Source: Devosia sp. Root413D1 (lineage in GTDB: Bacteria > Pseudomonadota > Alphaproteobacteria > Rhizobiales > Devosiaceae). From it: 64,000 nucleotides of DNA. The notes beneath the pieces were generated by a model, which saw only the letters and a list, made by a program, of their open reading frames with translations, was not told the DNA's origin and searched no databases. The stretch spans positions 124,001 to 188,000 of the forward strand of contig NZ_LMEA01000009.1 of assembly GCF_001425235.1 (NCBI RefSeq). Direction: 5' to 3'. A program made the translations under genes and the position numbers. This document shows positions 1 through 8,412 of this stretch, piece by piece; positions within the stretch are counted from its first letter, which is position 1, and each line of letters starts with the position of its first letter.

Positions 1-40
1 GTAGTCGGGCGACGAAGGGCCACTTGCTCGATCTCTCGGC

Positions 41-223
41 CATCTCTCCCCTTGCGGGAGAGAAAGCGATTTCTTGGGCTTAGCGTTTGCTAAGTCCTAG
101 AAATCGCAAGAGAGGGGATCTGGAGGGCACGGTGGCTCCTCACGCCCCCCTCTCTTGCGAAAACTAAGGACTTAGCTGTGCTAAGCCCAAGTTTTCGCTT
201 TCTCCCCCGCCAAGGGGGAGATG
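41..223. repeat. R3 double-hairpin intergenic repeat, copy 1
   Basis: Bases 1-245 hold no gene. They contain two adjacent long inverted repeats, about 41-119 and 141-223. Each has a TCTC-rich outer arm (CTCCCCCGCCAAGGGGGAG on the right) and an AT-rich inner stem (CTAAG...CTTAG, AAGTTTTCG/CGAAAACT). The same two modules occur at 34042-34254 in the opposite order. This looks like a dispersed extragenic palindromic element; a role as a bidirectional terminator downstream of the leftward gene is possible but unproven. Confidence 0.7.
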
Positions 224-245
224 TGACCGGTGATTGTGGCAGGTC

Positions 246-1535
246 TCACGCCCGCTCGTCCCGGCAGTAGTTCAGCAGCATCGCCGTCAGCACGACGTAG
301 AGCGCGTTGTGCATGGGGAAGCTCAGCATCGTGTCGGGCAACCCCAGCACGAAATAACTCACTGCCAGCAGGCTGCAGCCATAAAGCCGGGTTCGATACT
401 GGCTATCGCGCGGCGAGAACAGGCACGACACGATCGGCAGCACCAGCAGCACCAGATAGGTGGCGAGGCCGAGCACACCGGCGGCGACGCCAAAATTCAG
501 CGCGTCGTCGTGCAGATGCGGCAGGCGGGCGTGCACCAGGTTTTCGGGTGCAAGATGCGGCACGATGGATTGCATCAGCTGGCCCCAGCCATGCCCGAAG
601 ATCGGCGCGTCGAGATACGCCGCCACCCCGGCGCGATAGAGGATGAAGCGAACATCAGTGCCCAGATCTGCCGGGTCTTCGCCGCCCGCCAGCATCGACA
701 GCGCGTCGAACATTGCGGACGACGAGCGGGCGCCCACCAGGTCGGCGACATAGGCAACAATGCCGAAGCCGACAAGCAGCAACAGGCTGATCGCCAACGC
801 CTTGGCCTTGTGCTCCACCAGCAGCACCGCACCGACGAACAGCAGGATCGGGAAGGCGACCAGCGCCGCGCGTGAGCCGGAAGCAAAGATCACCACCAGC
901 GCCATCAGCGGGCCCAACAGGTAGATGAAGCGCTGCCGGCCCGACGAAGCTGCGGCGCCGATCATGGCGAAAAAGCCGATGATCAGTGCTGTGTTGGAGA
1001 GCCGGATCGGATCGGTGATCGCCGAGCCCATGCCGGCGCGTTCGGCGCCAAGCACGTAGGTATAGAACACCGCCAGCAGCATCCCGGCGGCGGTGCCGAA
1101 GAGCGCGAAATCGGCGACCTTGCGGGAGTTGCTGGCCCCCGCGGCGCGGCGGAACAACGTCGCGAGCGGCGCATAGAGCAGCATGGTGGAAAAGCCCAGC
1201 ACCGGCACCAGGTCGGCCGGCTGCCTCGCCGTCGCAACGGCACTGACGAACAGCAGGGTAAAGGCGGCAATGAACAGCTTGTCCGGCAGCTCGAAGCGCA
1301 GCCGGACAGCCCGCTGTGTCACGATGAAATAGACGAATACCGCGCCGAACAGGAAGAACAGCGCGTGCGCGGTGAGGTAGCCAAGAATCGACGACAGGCC
1401 GATCGCCGTGACCAGCACGGCGCGCCGCAGCAGCGTCTCGAAACGCGGCGTCGCCGGTACCAGTGGCAGCTCGGTGATCGCCAGGAGTTCCGGCGCTACC
1501 CGGCTGATTGCCTCGACCTTGTCGCCGATCCGCAT
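246..1535 (-). CDS. O-antigen ligase / Wzy-type polymerase family membrane protein
   Basis: A 429-residue polytopic inner-membrane protein with roughly ten hydrophobic segments and a large periplasmic loop near residues 270-330. The motif HLHDDALNFG in that loop resembles the HNxxL-type loop of the WaaL/Wzy_C family, whose members transfer or polymerise undecaprenol-linked glycans. I chose the ATG at 1535 (MRIGDK...) because it lies 10 bases after the pheT stop codon; an upstream in-frame ATG at 1589 would run back into pheT. It is probably co-transcribed with pheT as the last gene of the operon. The substrate cannot be told from sequence. Glycosyltransferase and sugar-dehydratase genes at 28-32 kb and 40 kb are plausible partners in surface polysaccharide assembly. 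Confidence 0.75.
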   Translation of the reverse strand: MRIGDKVEAISRVAPELLAITELPLVPATPRFETLLRRAVLVTAIGLSSILGYLTAHALFFLFGAVFVYFIVTQRAVRLRFELPDKLFIAAFTLLFVSAVATARQPADLVPVLGFSTMLLYAPLATLFRRAAGASNSRKVADFALFGTAAGMLLAVFYTYVLGAERAGMGSAITDPIRLSNTALIIGFFAMIGAAASSGRQRFIYLLGPLMALVVIFASGSRAALVAFPILLFVGAVLLVEHKAKALAISLLLLVGFGIVAYVADLVGARSSSAMFDALSMLAGGEDPADLGTDVRFILYRAGVAAYLDAPIFGHGWGQLMQSIVPHLAPENLVHARLPHLHDDALNFGVAAGVLGLATYLVLLVLPIVSCLFSPRDSQYRTRLYGCSLLAVSYFVLGLPDTMLSFPMHNALYVVLTAMLLNYCRDERA

Positions 1536-1545
1536 GTGCTCTCCG

Positions 1546-3954
1546 TCAGCCCCGCAACACGCCGCCGGTCGCCTTGGTGACCGCGGCAACGATCACAGTT
1601 GCCACCTTTTCGATCTCCTCGTCGGTCAGCGTCTTGTCGCTGGGTTGCAGCGTCACGGCGATGCCGACCGATTTCTTGTCGTCGGCGATGCCCTTACCTT
1701 CGAACACATCGAACACCGACACTTCCGTAATCAGCGTTCTGTCGGCGTTCCTGGCGGCGCGCAGGATCGTCGCCGCCGGCACCGAGCGGTCGACGAGGAA
1801 GGCGAAGTCGCGGCTCAGCGGCATCAGGTCGCTGAGCTTCAGCGCCGGCTTCGAGCGGGTCGGTTTCTTCCGCGGTTCCGGGATCGCGTCGAGATCGAGC
1901 TCGAATGCCGCCACCGGTCCAGTAAGGTCGAACTTTTCGAGCTCGCTCGGGTGCACTTCACCGAACCAGCCGATGGTCAGCTTGGGGCCGAGCTGAATGC
2001 GCCCGCCCCGCCCCGGATGGCTCCAGGCTGCGGGTTCGGCCACCAGCTGCAGCTTGTCGATGTCATGGCCCATGGCGTCGAGCAGCGCCGCGATATCGGA
2101 TTTGGCGTCGAACACCGAGACCTTGCCGTTGGCCGATTGCCAGTGGCGCGAACCGCCCAGGCGGAGGCCCGAGGCGTAAGTGCGCTGGCCTTCCGGCTGT
2201 ACCGAGTGGAACACCTGGCCGACTTCGAACAGCTTGAGTTCGCTCAGCCCGCGATTGGTGTTGCGCTGGGCTGCGCCGAGCAGCCCCGGCAACAGCGATG
2301 GCCGCATGTCGGTGAGCTCGGAGGCGATCGGGTTGGCGAGCTTCAGCTCGGCCGCGCCGCCGCCGAAGCGCTGCGCTTCCGCTTCCGGGATGAACGACCA
2401 GGTCACCGCCTCGTCGAGCCCGCGCGCCGCGAGGGTACGGCGGGCGAGGCGGCGGCGGTTCTGCAGCGTCGTCAGCATGCGCGGCGCCACGTGGTTGAGC
2501 CGCGGCAGTGGATCGATCGGCACGTTGTCGACGCCCACCATGCGCATCACTTCCTCGGCGAGGTCGGCCTTCATGGCGACATCAGGGCGCCACGACGGGA
2601 CATGCACCTTGCGGGTGAGGCCGGCGCCTTCGAGCTTGAAGCCGAGGCGGCCGAGAATGGCTTCGATCTCGCTGGGCGAAGTCTCGAGGCCGGTGAGGCG
2701 CTCGACTTCGCTGAGCGGGAACTCGACCACGGTATTGGGGAACACGTCCTCGCCCGAAATCACCGGCTCCATCGCTTCGCCGCCCACCAGCTCCAGCATC
2801 AGCCGGGTGGCGAGTTCGAGACCTGGTTCGGTCAGCGCCGGATCGACCGAACGCTCGAGCCGATAGCGGGCATCTGAGACGATGCCGGTCTTGCGGCCGG
2901 TCTGCGCGATCAGATCGGGGTCCCAGCTGGCGCATTCCATCAGCACGTTGACCGTTTCGTCGGTGGTGCCCGAGCGGATGCCGCCCATCACGCCACCGAG
3001 GCAGAGCGGGCCGGAATCGTCGGCAATGACGGTCATGGTCTCGTCGAGCGCGTAGACTTTATTATCGAGCGCGTCGAATGCCTCGCCCGGCCTGGCATTA
3101 CGCAGCACGGCCCGCCCGACGATCTTGTCGGCGTCATAGGCGTGCAGCGGCCGACCCCAGCCCAGCGACACGAGGTTGGTGATATCGACCACCGCGTTGA
3201 TCGGCCTCAGGCCCACGGCACGCAGCCGCTGCTGCAGCCAATCGGGCGACGGACCGTTCTTGATGCCCTTGAAGTAGCGGCCGGCAAACTTGCGGATCGC
3301 CTTGGGCTCGCCGGCACCGAACTGGTGCGGCAGCGGCGGGATCGGGCTCGGGCCCTTCGAGGGCACCGGCGACATGTCGGTGTGCTTCAGCGTGCCGATG
3401 CCGAACGCCGCGAGGTCGCGCGCCACCCCGTAGACGCCGGTAGCATCGCCGCGGTTGGGGGTGATCGAGATGTCGATCACCGTGTTGCCGAGCTTGGCAT
3501 AATCGACATAAGCCATGCCGATCGGGGCATCCGCGGGGAGCTCGATGATGCCGTCATGGTCGTTCGAAAGCTCGAGCTCGGCGGCCGAGCAGAGCATGCC
3601 GTTCGACGGCTCGCCGCGGATCACCACGCCGGCCTTCAGGGTGAAATCCTTACCCGGGATATAGGTGTCGGGGAAGGCGAACACCGACTTCATGCCGGTG
3701 CGGGCGTTCGGCGCGCCACACACCACATCGATCAGCGTGCCGGTGCCGGCATCGACCTTGCAGAGGTTGAGATGGTCCGAGTTCGGATGCGGCCTCGCTT
3801 CAACCACATGGGCGACGACGAACGGCCTGAGTTTTTCCGCGGGGTCGACGATCGCTTCGACCTCGAGCCCGACCATGGTCAGCGCCTTGCCGATCTCCTC
3901 GGCCGAGGCGGTGGTGTCGAGATGTTCTTTCAGCCAGTCGAGGGTGAACTTCAT
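1546..3954 (-). CDS. pheT: Phenylalanine--tRNA ligase beta subunit
   Basis: A protein of 802 residues, normal for bacterial PheT. It pairs with PheS in an alpha2-beta2 enzyme that charges tRNA-Phe in the cytoplasm. The start MKFTLDWLKEHLDT is the family's typical N terminus. It is followed by the tRNA-binding (EMAP-like) domain at about 40-155, the B3/B4 editing domain, the B5 domain, the synthetase-like core, and the C-terminal ferredoxin-fold anticodon-binding domain (about 708-802). The ATG at 3954 overlaps the stop codon of the upstream exonuclease gene by four bases (ATGA), so translation is probably coupled. The ORF stays open further upstream, but that extension is the overlapping gene in another frame. 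Confidence 0.97.
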   Translation of the reverse strand: MKFTLDWLKEHLDTTASAEEIGKALTMVGLEVEAIVDPAEKLRPFVVAHVVEARPHPNSDHLNLCKVDAGTGTLIDVVCGAPNARTGMKSVFAFPDTYIPGKDFTLKAGVVIRGEPSNGMLCSAAELELSNDHDGIIELPADAPIGMAYVDYAKLGNTVIDISITPNRGDATGVYGVARDLAAFGIGTLKHTDMSPVPSKGPSPIPPLPHQFGAGEPKAIRKFAGRYFKGIKNGPSPDWLQQRLRAVGLRPINAVVDITNLVSLGWGRPLHAYDADKIVGRAVLRNARPGEAFDALDNKVYALDETMTVIADDSGPLCLGGVMGGIRSGTTDETVNVLMECASWDPDLIAQTGRKTGIVSDARYRLERSVDPALTEPGLELATRLMLELVGGEAMEPVISGEDVFPNTVVEFPLSEVERLTGLETSPSEIEAILGRLGFKLEGAGLTRKVHVPSWRPDVAMKADLAEEVMRMVGVDNVPIDPLPRLNHVAPRMLTTLQNRRRLARRTLAARGLDEAVTWSFIPEAEAQRFGGGAAELKLANPIASELTDMRPSLLPGLLGAAQRNTNRGLSELKLFEVGQVFHSVQPEGQRTYASGLRLGGSRHWQSANGKVSVFDAKSDIAALLDAMGHDIDKLQLVAEPAAWSHPGRGGRIQLGPKLTIGWFGEVHPSELEKFDLTGPVAAFELDLDAIPEPRKKPTRSKPALKLSDLMPLSRDFAFLVDRSVPAATILRAARNADRTLITEVSVFDVFEGKGIADDKKSVGIAVTLQPSDKTLTDEEIEKVATVIVAAVTKATGGVLRG

Positions 3955-4604
3955 TTGTAGACGCTTTCGGTCGCTTCGATCCTGGGCAGCTGCCCGCTGA
4001 TCTCGAAAAGTTTGGCGAGGACGTTGGCAAAGCCGCGCGCATCGTCGATGGCGCGGTGGGTGTGTTCGATATGGCCGTACCAGGCCGGTGGCACGCGCTG
4101 CATGCCCCACTTGGTATACTCGGCGCCGCGTAAGGTGCCGGCCATGGTGTAGAGGCAGACGCCGCCGCCGCGGAAGATCTGCCGGATCTTGTACGGTCCA
4201 CCCATCACCCGGGTGCCGGCGAATACCGACAGGTAATGATCCATCCACAACCCGTCGAAGATCATCGGCGCCGCCGCAAAGACGCGGAAGCCGGGGAGCC
4301 TCTCGACCCAGTCGGCATAGCGCGGCATTACCACGCCTGGGTCTTCCGGGTTCTCGGTGGCATGCTTCCACGCCTCGGGTTGCGTCTGCCACCACGCCAT
4401 GGTGTTGGGGTCGGGCTTCCTGTCGGTGCGCGGCGTCAGCACCGCCTCGAACTCGTCGAGCACCTTGCCCTCGATATCGACTGCCACCGAGGCAAAGCTC
4501 AGCATCGAGGATTCGAGCGGGTTATGCCCGTCGGACTCGATGTCGGTGACGACGAAGGTGCAAAGCTCCGACTGACCCGGCGCGATGGGCGGCTGCAGGC
4601 TCAT
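3951..4604 (-). CDS. DEDDh-type 3'-5' exonuclease-like protein
   Basis: A 217-residue RNase-H-fold exonuclease-like protein. The first acidic motif is DIESDG near residue 19 (D-x-E), and the C-terminal HRAIDDARGFANV gives the H and D of a DEDDh site, so a metal-dependent 3'-5' nuclease activity on nucleic acid ends is expected. The start MSLQPPIAP at 4604 overlaps the preceding gene's stop codon by four bases (ATGA), and its own stop overlaps the pheT start in the same way. It is therefore embedded in the pheS-pheT transcript. Its substrate is unknown. Catalysis rests on recognising these motifs, since I could not run an alignment. Confidence 0.75.
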   Translation of the reverse strand: MSLQPPIAPGQSELCTFVVTDIESDGHNPLESSMLSFASVAVDIEGKVLDEFEAVLTPRTDRKPDPNTMAWWQTQPEAWKHATENPEDPGVVMPRYADWVERLPGFRVFAAAPMIFDGLWMDHYLSVFAGTRVMGGPYKIRQIFRGGGVCLYTMAGTLRGAEYTKWGMQRVPPAWYGHIEHTHRAIDDARGFANVLAKLFEISGQLPRIEATESVYK

Positions 4605-5026
4605 CGGGGCACCTCGGTCACGTAGGTGCAGTGGCCGGAGGCGACAGCGCCTTCCGTGTCGACGCGGACGAACGGCAGGTCCTGGTCGATCAGGCTGATG
4701 CGCAGCAGAAACCCGGTGCTGCTGTCGAGCGCCACGAAATCGATGCGCTCGCGCAGCGAACCCGGATTGATCACCTTGAGGCTGCCGGCCTCGATGGTGT
4801 CGTTGTCCGAGCCAATGAAATGCTCGCGATAGGCGCCGGTCTCGAGGTCGATGCGCGTCACCCGCGACCCGGCGCCGCGCGCCTTGTCGATGGTGATGAT
4901 CAGCGGTGGGGTCTCGCTCGAGTTGTAGTAATGCTCCGGCGTGCAGGCGACCATCTCTTCTGCGATTGCAGACGAGATGAATGTCATCGCCGCGAGGGCG
5001 ATCAGCAGTCGCATTGTCCACGTCAT
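4601..5026 (-). CDS. Small secreted protein of unknown function
   Basis: A 141-residue protein with a clear Sec signal peptide: a basic start, then LLIALAAMTFISSAIA with predicted cleavage after AIA at about residue 22. The mature part is about 119 residues with two cysteines (CTPEHYY near its start and GHCTYVTEVPR at its end) that could form a disulfide in the periplasm. I do not recognise the family. The start at 5026 overlaps the upstream stop by four bases, and the downstream gene starts inside its stop codon. An alternative start is Met5 (5014). It lies inside the pheS-pheT operon, with no visible functional link to aminoacylation. Confidence 0.6.
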   Translation of the reverse strand: MTWTMRLLIALAAMTFISSAIAEEMVACTPEHYYNSSETPPLIITIDKARGAGSRVTRIDLETGAYREHFIGSDNDTIEAGSLKVINPGSLRERIDFVALDSSTGFLLRISLIDQDLPFVRVDTEGAVASGHCTYVTEVPR

Positions 5027-5484
5027 GGCCTGGCCTCCCGTAGGGCGGCCAGCCGGGGCGGTAGCATCCGGTAGCCGAATGGCGTGTGACTGGCCTTGAG
5101 AAACGGCAGCGCGCGCTCGCTCAGCAAGGCCATGACTTTGGCCCGCAGCGGGCTGTCGCCATCGAGTTGATCATAGGCTAGTGCGTCGAGGCTGTTGTGC
5201 TCGGCCGTACTGTCGGCGAAATCGCCGATGCGCCAGCCCGAGAAGTAGGTGCCGGGCGGTACCCACTCCCAGTTGAGCAGGCGCTGCAAGCGGCCGAGAT
5301 TGAGGTAGCAGGCAAGGCCCGAGCTGCTGCGCTGGATTTCGACCCAGGTGCGGGCGAACGCGGTCGTGCGGCTCCAGCGCCCGCCGGCCTGGACATAGCC
5401 GGCGGGAGCGAGGATCGCATCGATCTCGCGGTGCAGCATGCGCACCACACGCTCGCGCAACGATGCCGGGGGGTTGGCAGACAT
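5023..5484 (-). CDS. Small cytoplasmic protein, possibly DUF4304-like
   Basis: A protein of 153 residues without signal peptide or membrane segment. The layout (an N-terminal helix, GGRWSRTTAFARTWVEIQRS, then a beta strand ending in NLGR) resembles DUF4304 proteins, which have the pattern of a rough or modified residue run followed by 'inlq.s..g..f.lnlgi'. The family assignment is tentative. The start shares one base with the pheS stop (TGATG) and the stop overlaps the next gene's start (ATGA), so it is the first of three small genes translationally coupled between pheS and pheT. Function unknown. Confidence 0.55.
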   Translation of the reverse strand: MSANPPASLRERVVRMLHREIDAILAPAGYVQAGGRWSRTTAFARTWVEIQRSSSGLACYLNLGRLQRLLNWEWVPPGTYFSGWRIGDFADSTAEHNSLDALAYDQLDGDSPLRAKVMALLSERALPFLKASHTPFGYRMLPPRLAALREARP

Positions 5485-6626
5485 CAGCTGCTGAGCCCCC
5501 CGAACAGCGTCGGCAGGTCGAGCGGCCGGAAGCCGTAGTGATCGAGCCAGCGCTTGTCTGCATCGAAGAAGGCGCGCAGGTCATTCATGCCGTATTTGAG
5601 CATGGCGATGCGATCGATGCCCATGCCCCAGGCGAAGCCCTGGTAGACATCCGGATCGAGCCCGCAATTGCGTAAGACGTTCGGGTGCACCATGCCGCAG
5701 CCGAGGATTTCGAGCCAATCCTTGCCTTCGCCGATCTTCACCTCGGCGCCCGAGCGGTCGCACTGCACGTCGACTTCCATCGACGGCTCGGTGAACGGGA
5801 AGAAGCTCGGCCGGAACCTGAGCGTCACGTTGTCGACCTCGAAGAAGGCCTTGAGGAACTCCTCCAGCACCCAGCGCAGCTGGCCGATATGCGAGCTCTT
5901 GTCGATGACGAGGCCCTCGACCTGGTGGAACATCGGCGTGTGCGTCTGGTCCGAGTCGTGCCGGTAGGTGCGGCCGGGCATCACCACGCGGATCGGCGGA
6001 TCGATTGCCGGGGTCAGGTACGGCGCCGCCGGCTTCTCGTTGCCCTTCAGCATAGTGCGGATCTGCACCGGCGAGGTGTGGGTGCGCAGCACGCGCTTCA
6101 CCCCATCCGGCGACGGCGCCATGAAGAAGGTGTCGTGCATCTCGCGCGCCGGGTGCCCCTCGGGGAAATTGAGCGCGGTGAAGTTGTACCAGTCGGTCTC
6201 GATGTCGGGCCCTTCGGCGATCGAAAAGCCCATGTCGGAGAAGATTGCGGTGATCTCGTCGATCACCTGGCTGACCGGATGGACGCGGCCTTCGGCGGTG
6301 GGCGAGGGGCGGACCGGCAGGGTCACGTCGACCCGCTCCGATGCAAGGCGGGCGTCGAGCGCCGCTTTGCCGAGTTCCGCGGCGCGGGCTTCGATCAGCG
6401 CAGTGACGTCGGTCTTCAGCCCGTTAATGGCGGCGCCGGCCGATTTGCGCTCTTCCGGGGCGATGCCGCCAAGCGTCGCGAGCAGCGCCGAGACCGAGCC
6501 TTTCTTGCCCAGCGCGGCGACGCGCACGGCTTCAATGGCGCCCTCATCGCTGGCGGCTGCAGTGGCGGCGGCGATTTCGGCGCGAAGGGTGGCGATCTGA
6601 GCGTCGAGAGACATGTGGTGTTCCAT
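5484..6626 (-). CDS. pheS: Phenylalanine--tRNA ligase alpha subunit
   Basis: The catalytic alpha subunit of phenylalanyl-tRNA synthetase; 380 residues from the ATG at 6626, or 376 from the in-frame ATG at 6614 (MSLDAQ). An N-terminal coiled-coil tRNA-binding arm (about 1-90) is followed by the class II core. Visible motifs are [32 protein letters not shown] and [14 protein letters not shown] (motif 3). It heads a leftward chain pheS, DUF4304-like, secreted protein, exonuclease, pheT and O-antigen-ligase-like gene. Each junction up to pheT overlaps by one to four bases. The separation of pheS from pheT by three genes is unusual compared with the directly adjacent arrangement of many bacteria. 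Confidence 0.97.
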   Translation of the reverse strand: MEHHMSLDAQIATLRAEIAAATAAASDEGAIEAVRVAALGKKGSVSALLATLGGIAPEERKSAGAAINGLKTDVTALIEARAAELGKAALDARLASERVDVTLPVRPSPTAEGRVHPVSQVIDEITAIFSDMGFSIAEGPDIETDWYNFTALNFPEGHPAREMHDTFFMAPSPDGVKRVLRTHTSPVQIRTMLKGNEKPAAPYLTPAIDPPIRVVMPGRTYRHDSDQTHTPMFHQVEGLVIDKSSHIGQLRWVLEEFLKAFFEVDNVTLRFRPSFFPFTEPSMEVDVQCDRSGAEVKIGEGKDWLEILGCGMVHPNVLRNCGLDPDVYQGFAWGMGIDRIAMLKYGMNDLRAFFDADKRWLDHYGFRPLDLPTLFGGLSS

Positions 6627-6656
6627 TTATCGTTCGCTTCGTTGCCGCTCACTCGC

Positions 6657-6725
6657 TGTCATAGCGGCGAAGGTCGGTATCCATCTTGAGATCTCGGGAT
6701 GGGCCCCGGCCTTCGCCGGGGTGAC
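6657..6725. repeat. R1 REP-like palindrome, degenerate copy
   Basis: The 276-base gap between rplT and pheS contains a REP-like unit. Its best-preserved part is CCCCGGCCTTCGCCGGGG followed by TGAC (6704-6725). A weaker partner half (GTCAT...GCGAAGG) lies at 6657-6673. This is the pattern seen in better-conserved form at 11010, 25487, 47090, 50193 and 53972. Confidence 0.5.
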
Positions 6726-6750
6726 GTCGTGTTCTGGGCGGCGTCGAGAC

Positions 6751-6800
6751 CAAAAACAAAAGCCCCGCGCCATCCCCGGTTACGGGGCGGCGCAAGGCTT
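6751..6800 (-). terminator. Rho-independent terminator downstream of rpmI-rplT
   Basis: On the minus strand, about 100 bases after the rplT stop, a GC-rich stem (AAGCC..GCGCC.CCCC pairing with GGGG..GGCGC.GGGCTT) is followed directly by TTGTTTTTGG. It fits an intrinsic terminator for the leftward rpmI-rplT transcript. Confidence 0.7.
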
Positions 6801-6862
6801 AGCTTAGGGCCTCAGAAAAGGCGAGAATTCTTACTGGCTCTTAGCCTTGATCCGGAAATGGA

Positions 6863-6882
6863 TCCCCGCTTTCGCGGGGACA
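6863..6882. repeat. R1 REP-like half unit
   Basis: A single hairpin, CCCCGCTTTCGCGGGG with short flanks, just downstream of the rplT stop codon. It is one half of the R1 palindrome pair found elsewhere in the window. Confidence 0.55.
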
Positions 6883-6902
6883 TGCTTTCCGGGGCTAGAC
6901 GC

Positions 6903-7304
6903 TTAGGCCGAAATACGCTCGTGGGTGGTCGTCTCGATCTTGCCGAGATACCCCAGAGCCTTCTTGGCCTGCTCAACCAGCACGGCGAACGCTGCGGGCT
7001 CGGTGATCGCGAGATCGGAGAGCACCTTGCGGTCGACGGCAATCTCAGCCTTGCTGAGGCCGTCGATAAATCGACCGTAGGTCAGGCCGTGGTCGCGCAC
7101 CGCGGCGTTGATGCGCTGGATCCACAGGGCGCGGAAGTTGCGCTTCTTGACCCGGCGATCGCGGTAGGCGTACTGGCCGGCCTTGTCGACGGCGGCCTTG
7201 GCAGTACGGATGGTGTTCTTGCGGCGACCGTAAAAACCGGAAGCGGCCTTAAGAACCTTCTTGTGACGGGCGTGGGCGGTAACGCCTCTTTTAACGCGTG
7301 ACAT
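6903..7304 (-). CDS. rplT: 50S ribosomal protein L20
   Basis: Protein of 133 residues with the characteristic start [18 protein letters not shown], a long basic N-terminal helix that threads into 23S rRNA, and the globular C-terminal domain ending ...[13 protein letters not shown]. Many bacterial L20 proteins are near 118 residues; the extra C-terminal tail ([13 protein letters not shown]) fits alphaproteobacterial versions. It follows rpmI by 13 bases and is surely co-transcribed with it. infC, its usual operon partner in gammaproteobacteria and Firmicutes, lies 4.5 kb upstream with several genes between, so any L20 autocontrol through an infC-rpmI-rplT leader cannot operate in the classical form. 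Confidence 0.97.
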   Translation of the reverse strand: MSRVKRGVTAHARHKKVLKAASGFYGRRKNTIRTAKAAVDKAGQYAYRDRRVKKRNFRALWIQRINAAVRDHGLTYGRFIDGLSKAEIAVDRKVLSDLAITEPAAFAVLVEQAKKALGYLGKIETTTHERISA

Positions 7305-7317
7305 CTATCGGCGCTCC

Positions 7318-7518
7318 TTAACGGTTATACGGCATGTACCACTTGACCAGACTTTCATCGCCCTTCTTGAGGATCTTGGTCCCCCGATGCGAGCGGATGT
7401 AGTCGGCGTCGTGGCTAAGGAGACGGTGCCGCTTGCCCGCGACGCCAGCCTTGACGCGGCCGGTCGCGGTCATCTTGAAGCGCTTCTTGGCGCCCGATTT
7501 AGTCTTCATCTTTGGCAT
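7318..7518 (-). CDS. rpmI: 50S ribosomal protein L35
   Basis: Protein of 66 residues with the full L35 signature: start [23 protein letters not shown] and a second basic block [10 protein letters not shown]. It is a small, very basic component of the large ribosomal subunit, and it lies 13 bases upstream of rplT in the usual rpmI-rplT order. The length matches the family (64-67 residues), so the start codon is secure. Confidence 0.97.
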   Translation of the reverse strand: MPKMKTKSGAKKRFKMTATGRVKAGVAGKRHRLLSHDADYIRSHRGTKILKKGDESLVKWYMPYNR

Positions 7519-7733
7519 TTTGCTGTCCTGGTTAGAGGCGGCTCGCTAGAGCCTGCATTCGGGATCGCCACGGCATGCCTTTTGGCCGGGCGGCCCGTCG
7601 AGAAGGCGGGTGTATAGGGGGAAAGCGGCACAGACGCAAGAGGGCGCGCCGTCACCGTCATCGGCACGTAATATCGCTCTGCCGTGATCCCGGCAAGCGC
7701 CGCGCTGCAGGCGCGGGATCCGGGAAGCGTTCA

Positions 7734-7901
7734 ATGACTGATCTGTTTGCGCCCAAGCCGGCGAACCGCCCGTTGCCGAGGCCCAGCAAGGCGCAGTTGC
7801 GTGGCGCCATCTGGCTCGCGGCGCTGGCGGTCTTGGTGCTGCTGCCCAAGCCCTTTGCCGATGCCGAGCCGGCGGCGGCCCAACTGGCGGCCGAGCGCTA
7901 G
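7734..7901 (+). CDS. Small single-pass membrane protein, hypothetical
   Basis: A 55-residue ORF starting with ATG at 7734, eight bases after a GGGAAG ribosome-binding site. It has a basic N-terminal segment (residues 1-24), one hydrophobic segment GAIWLAALAVLVLLP (about 25-40) and a short tail rich in alanine. It is tail-to-tail with the MarR gene and shares the four bases CTAG, where both stop codons are read from opposite strands. I know no family for it. The ribosome-binding site, hydrophobic segment and precise stop overlap make a real gene plausible. Confidence 0.45.
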   Translation: MTDLFAPKPANRPLPRPSKAQLRGAIWLAALAVLVLLPKPFADAEPAAAQLAAER

Positions 7902-8320
7902 CCCCGGTTGGCGGCGGCGAGCTCGCTGAGGCCATCGATCAGGTGCGCGGCCTCGGTCTTTGAAAGGCTCGCCAGCGCCTGCCGGTCGGCGCGTGCCGCG
8001 GCGGCCGCAGCTTCGGGCAGCACGGTCTTGGCCTTGGGGCTGAGATAGAGCCCCTGCGCCCGGCCCTTGCCGATCGACGCCTTCTCGATCCAGCCCTCGG
8101 CTTCGAGGCCACCGAGGGTGCGGGCGACGCCGGGCTGCTCGAGCTCGAGGCGGGCGACCAGCTCAGCCTGCGTCAGGCCTTCGCGTTCGGCGATCTCGCT
8201 GAGCGCGGTAAACTGTGCCGGATGCAGCCCGAACGGCTCCAGGGTCTCGCGCAGATGGTTGGCGAGCCGGCGGGCCAGTTGGCTCGCAACGTGAAACAAG
8301 GTTTCCTTGTGGTCGAACAC
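7898..8320 (-). CDS. MarR family transcriptional regulator
   Basis: A 140-residue winged helix-turn-helix protein of the MarR type, which normally acts as a DNA-binding dimer responding to small phenolic or oxidative ligands. The N-terminal dimerisation helix is followed by a helix-turn-helix at about 48-72 (LTQAELVARLELEQPGVART) and a wing with the family's basic tip, KASIGKGRAQGLYLS (D-x-R replaced by K-G-R). The C-terminal helices complete the dimer interface. It lies downstream of the nucleotidyltransferase gene on the same strand after a gap of 92 bases. The target genes are not evident. Confidence 0.88.
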   Translation of the reverse strand: MFDHKETLFHVASQLARRLANHLRETLEPFGLHPAQFTALSEIAEREGLTQAELVARLELEQPGVARTLGGLEAEGWIEKASIGKGRAQGLYLSPKAKTVLPEAAAAAARADRQALASLSKTEAAHLIDGLSELAAANRG

Positions 8321-8412
8321 GGCCTCCTCCCCAGAGGTGAGAGGCCATCATAGCGTGTTGTGACTTAAGGGGAGATTGCTGGGCCTTACTGAGAGAGACG
8401 CTGCAGTTATCC

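Noticed and set aside
1408-2877. Long plus-strand ORF of 489 codons opposite pheT
   Set aside because: It is the antisense shadow of pheT; its translation is rich in R, H, D and A runs typical of high-GC antisense frames and matches no family.
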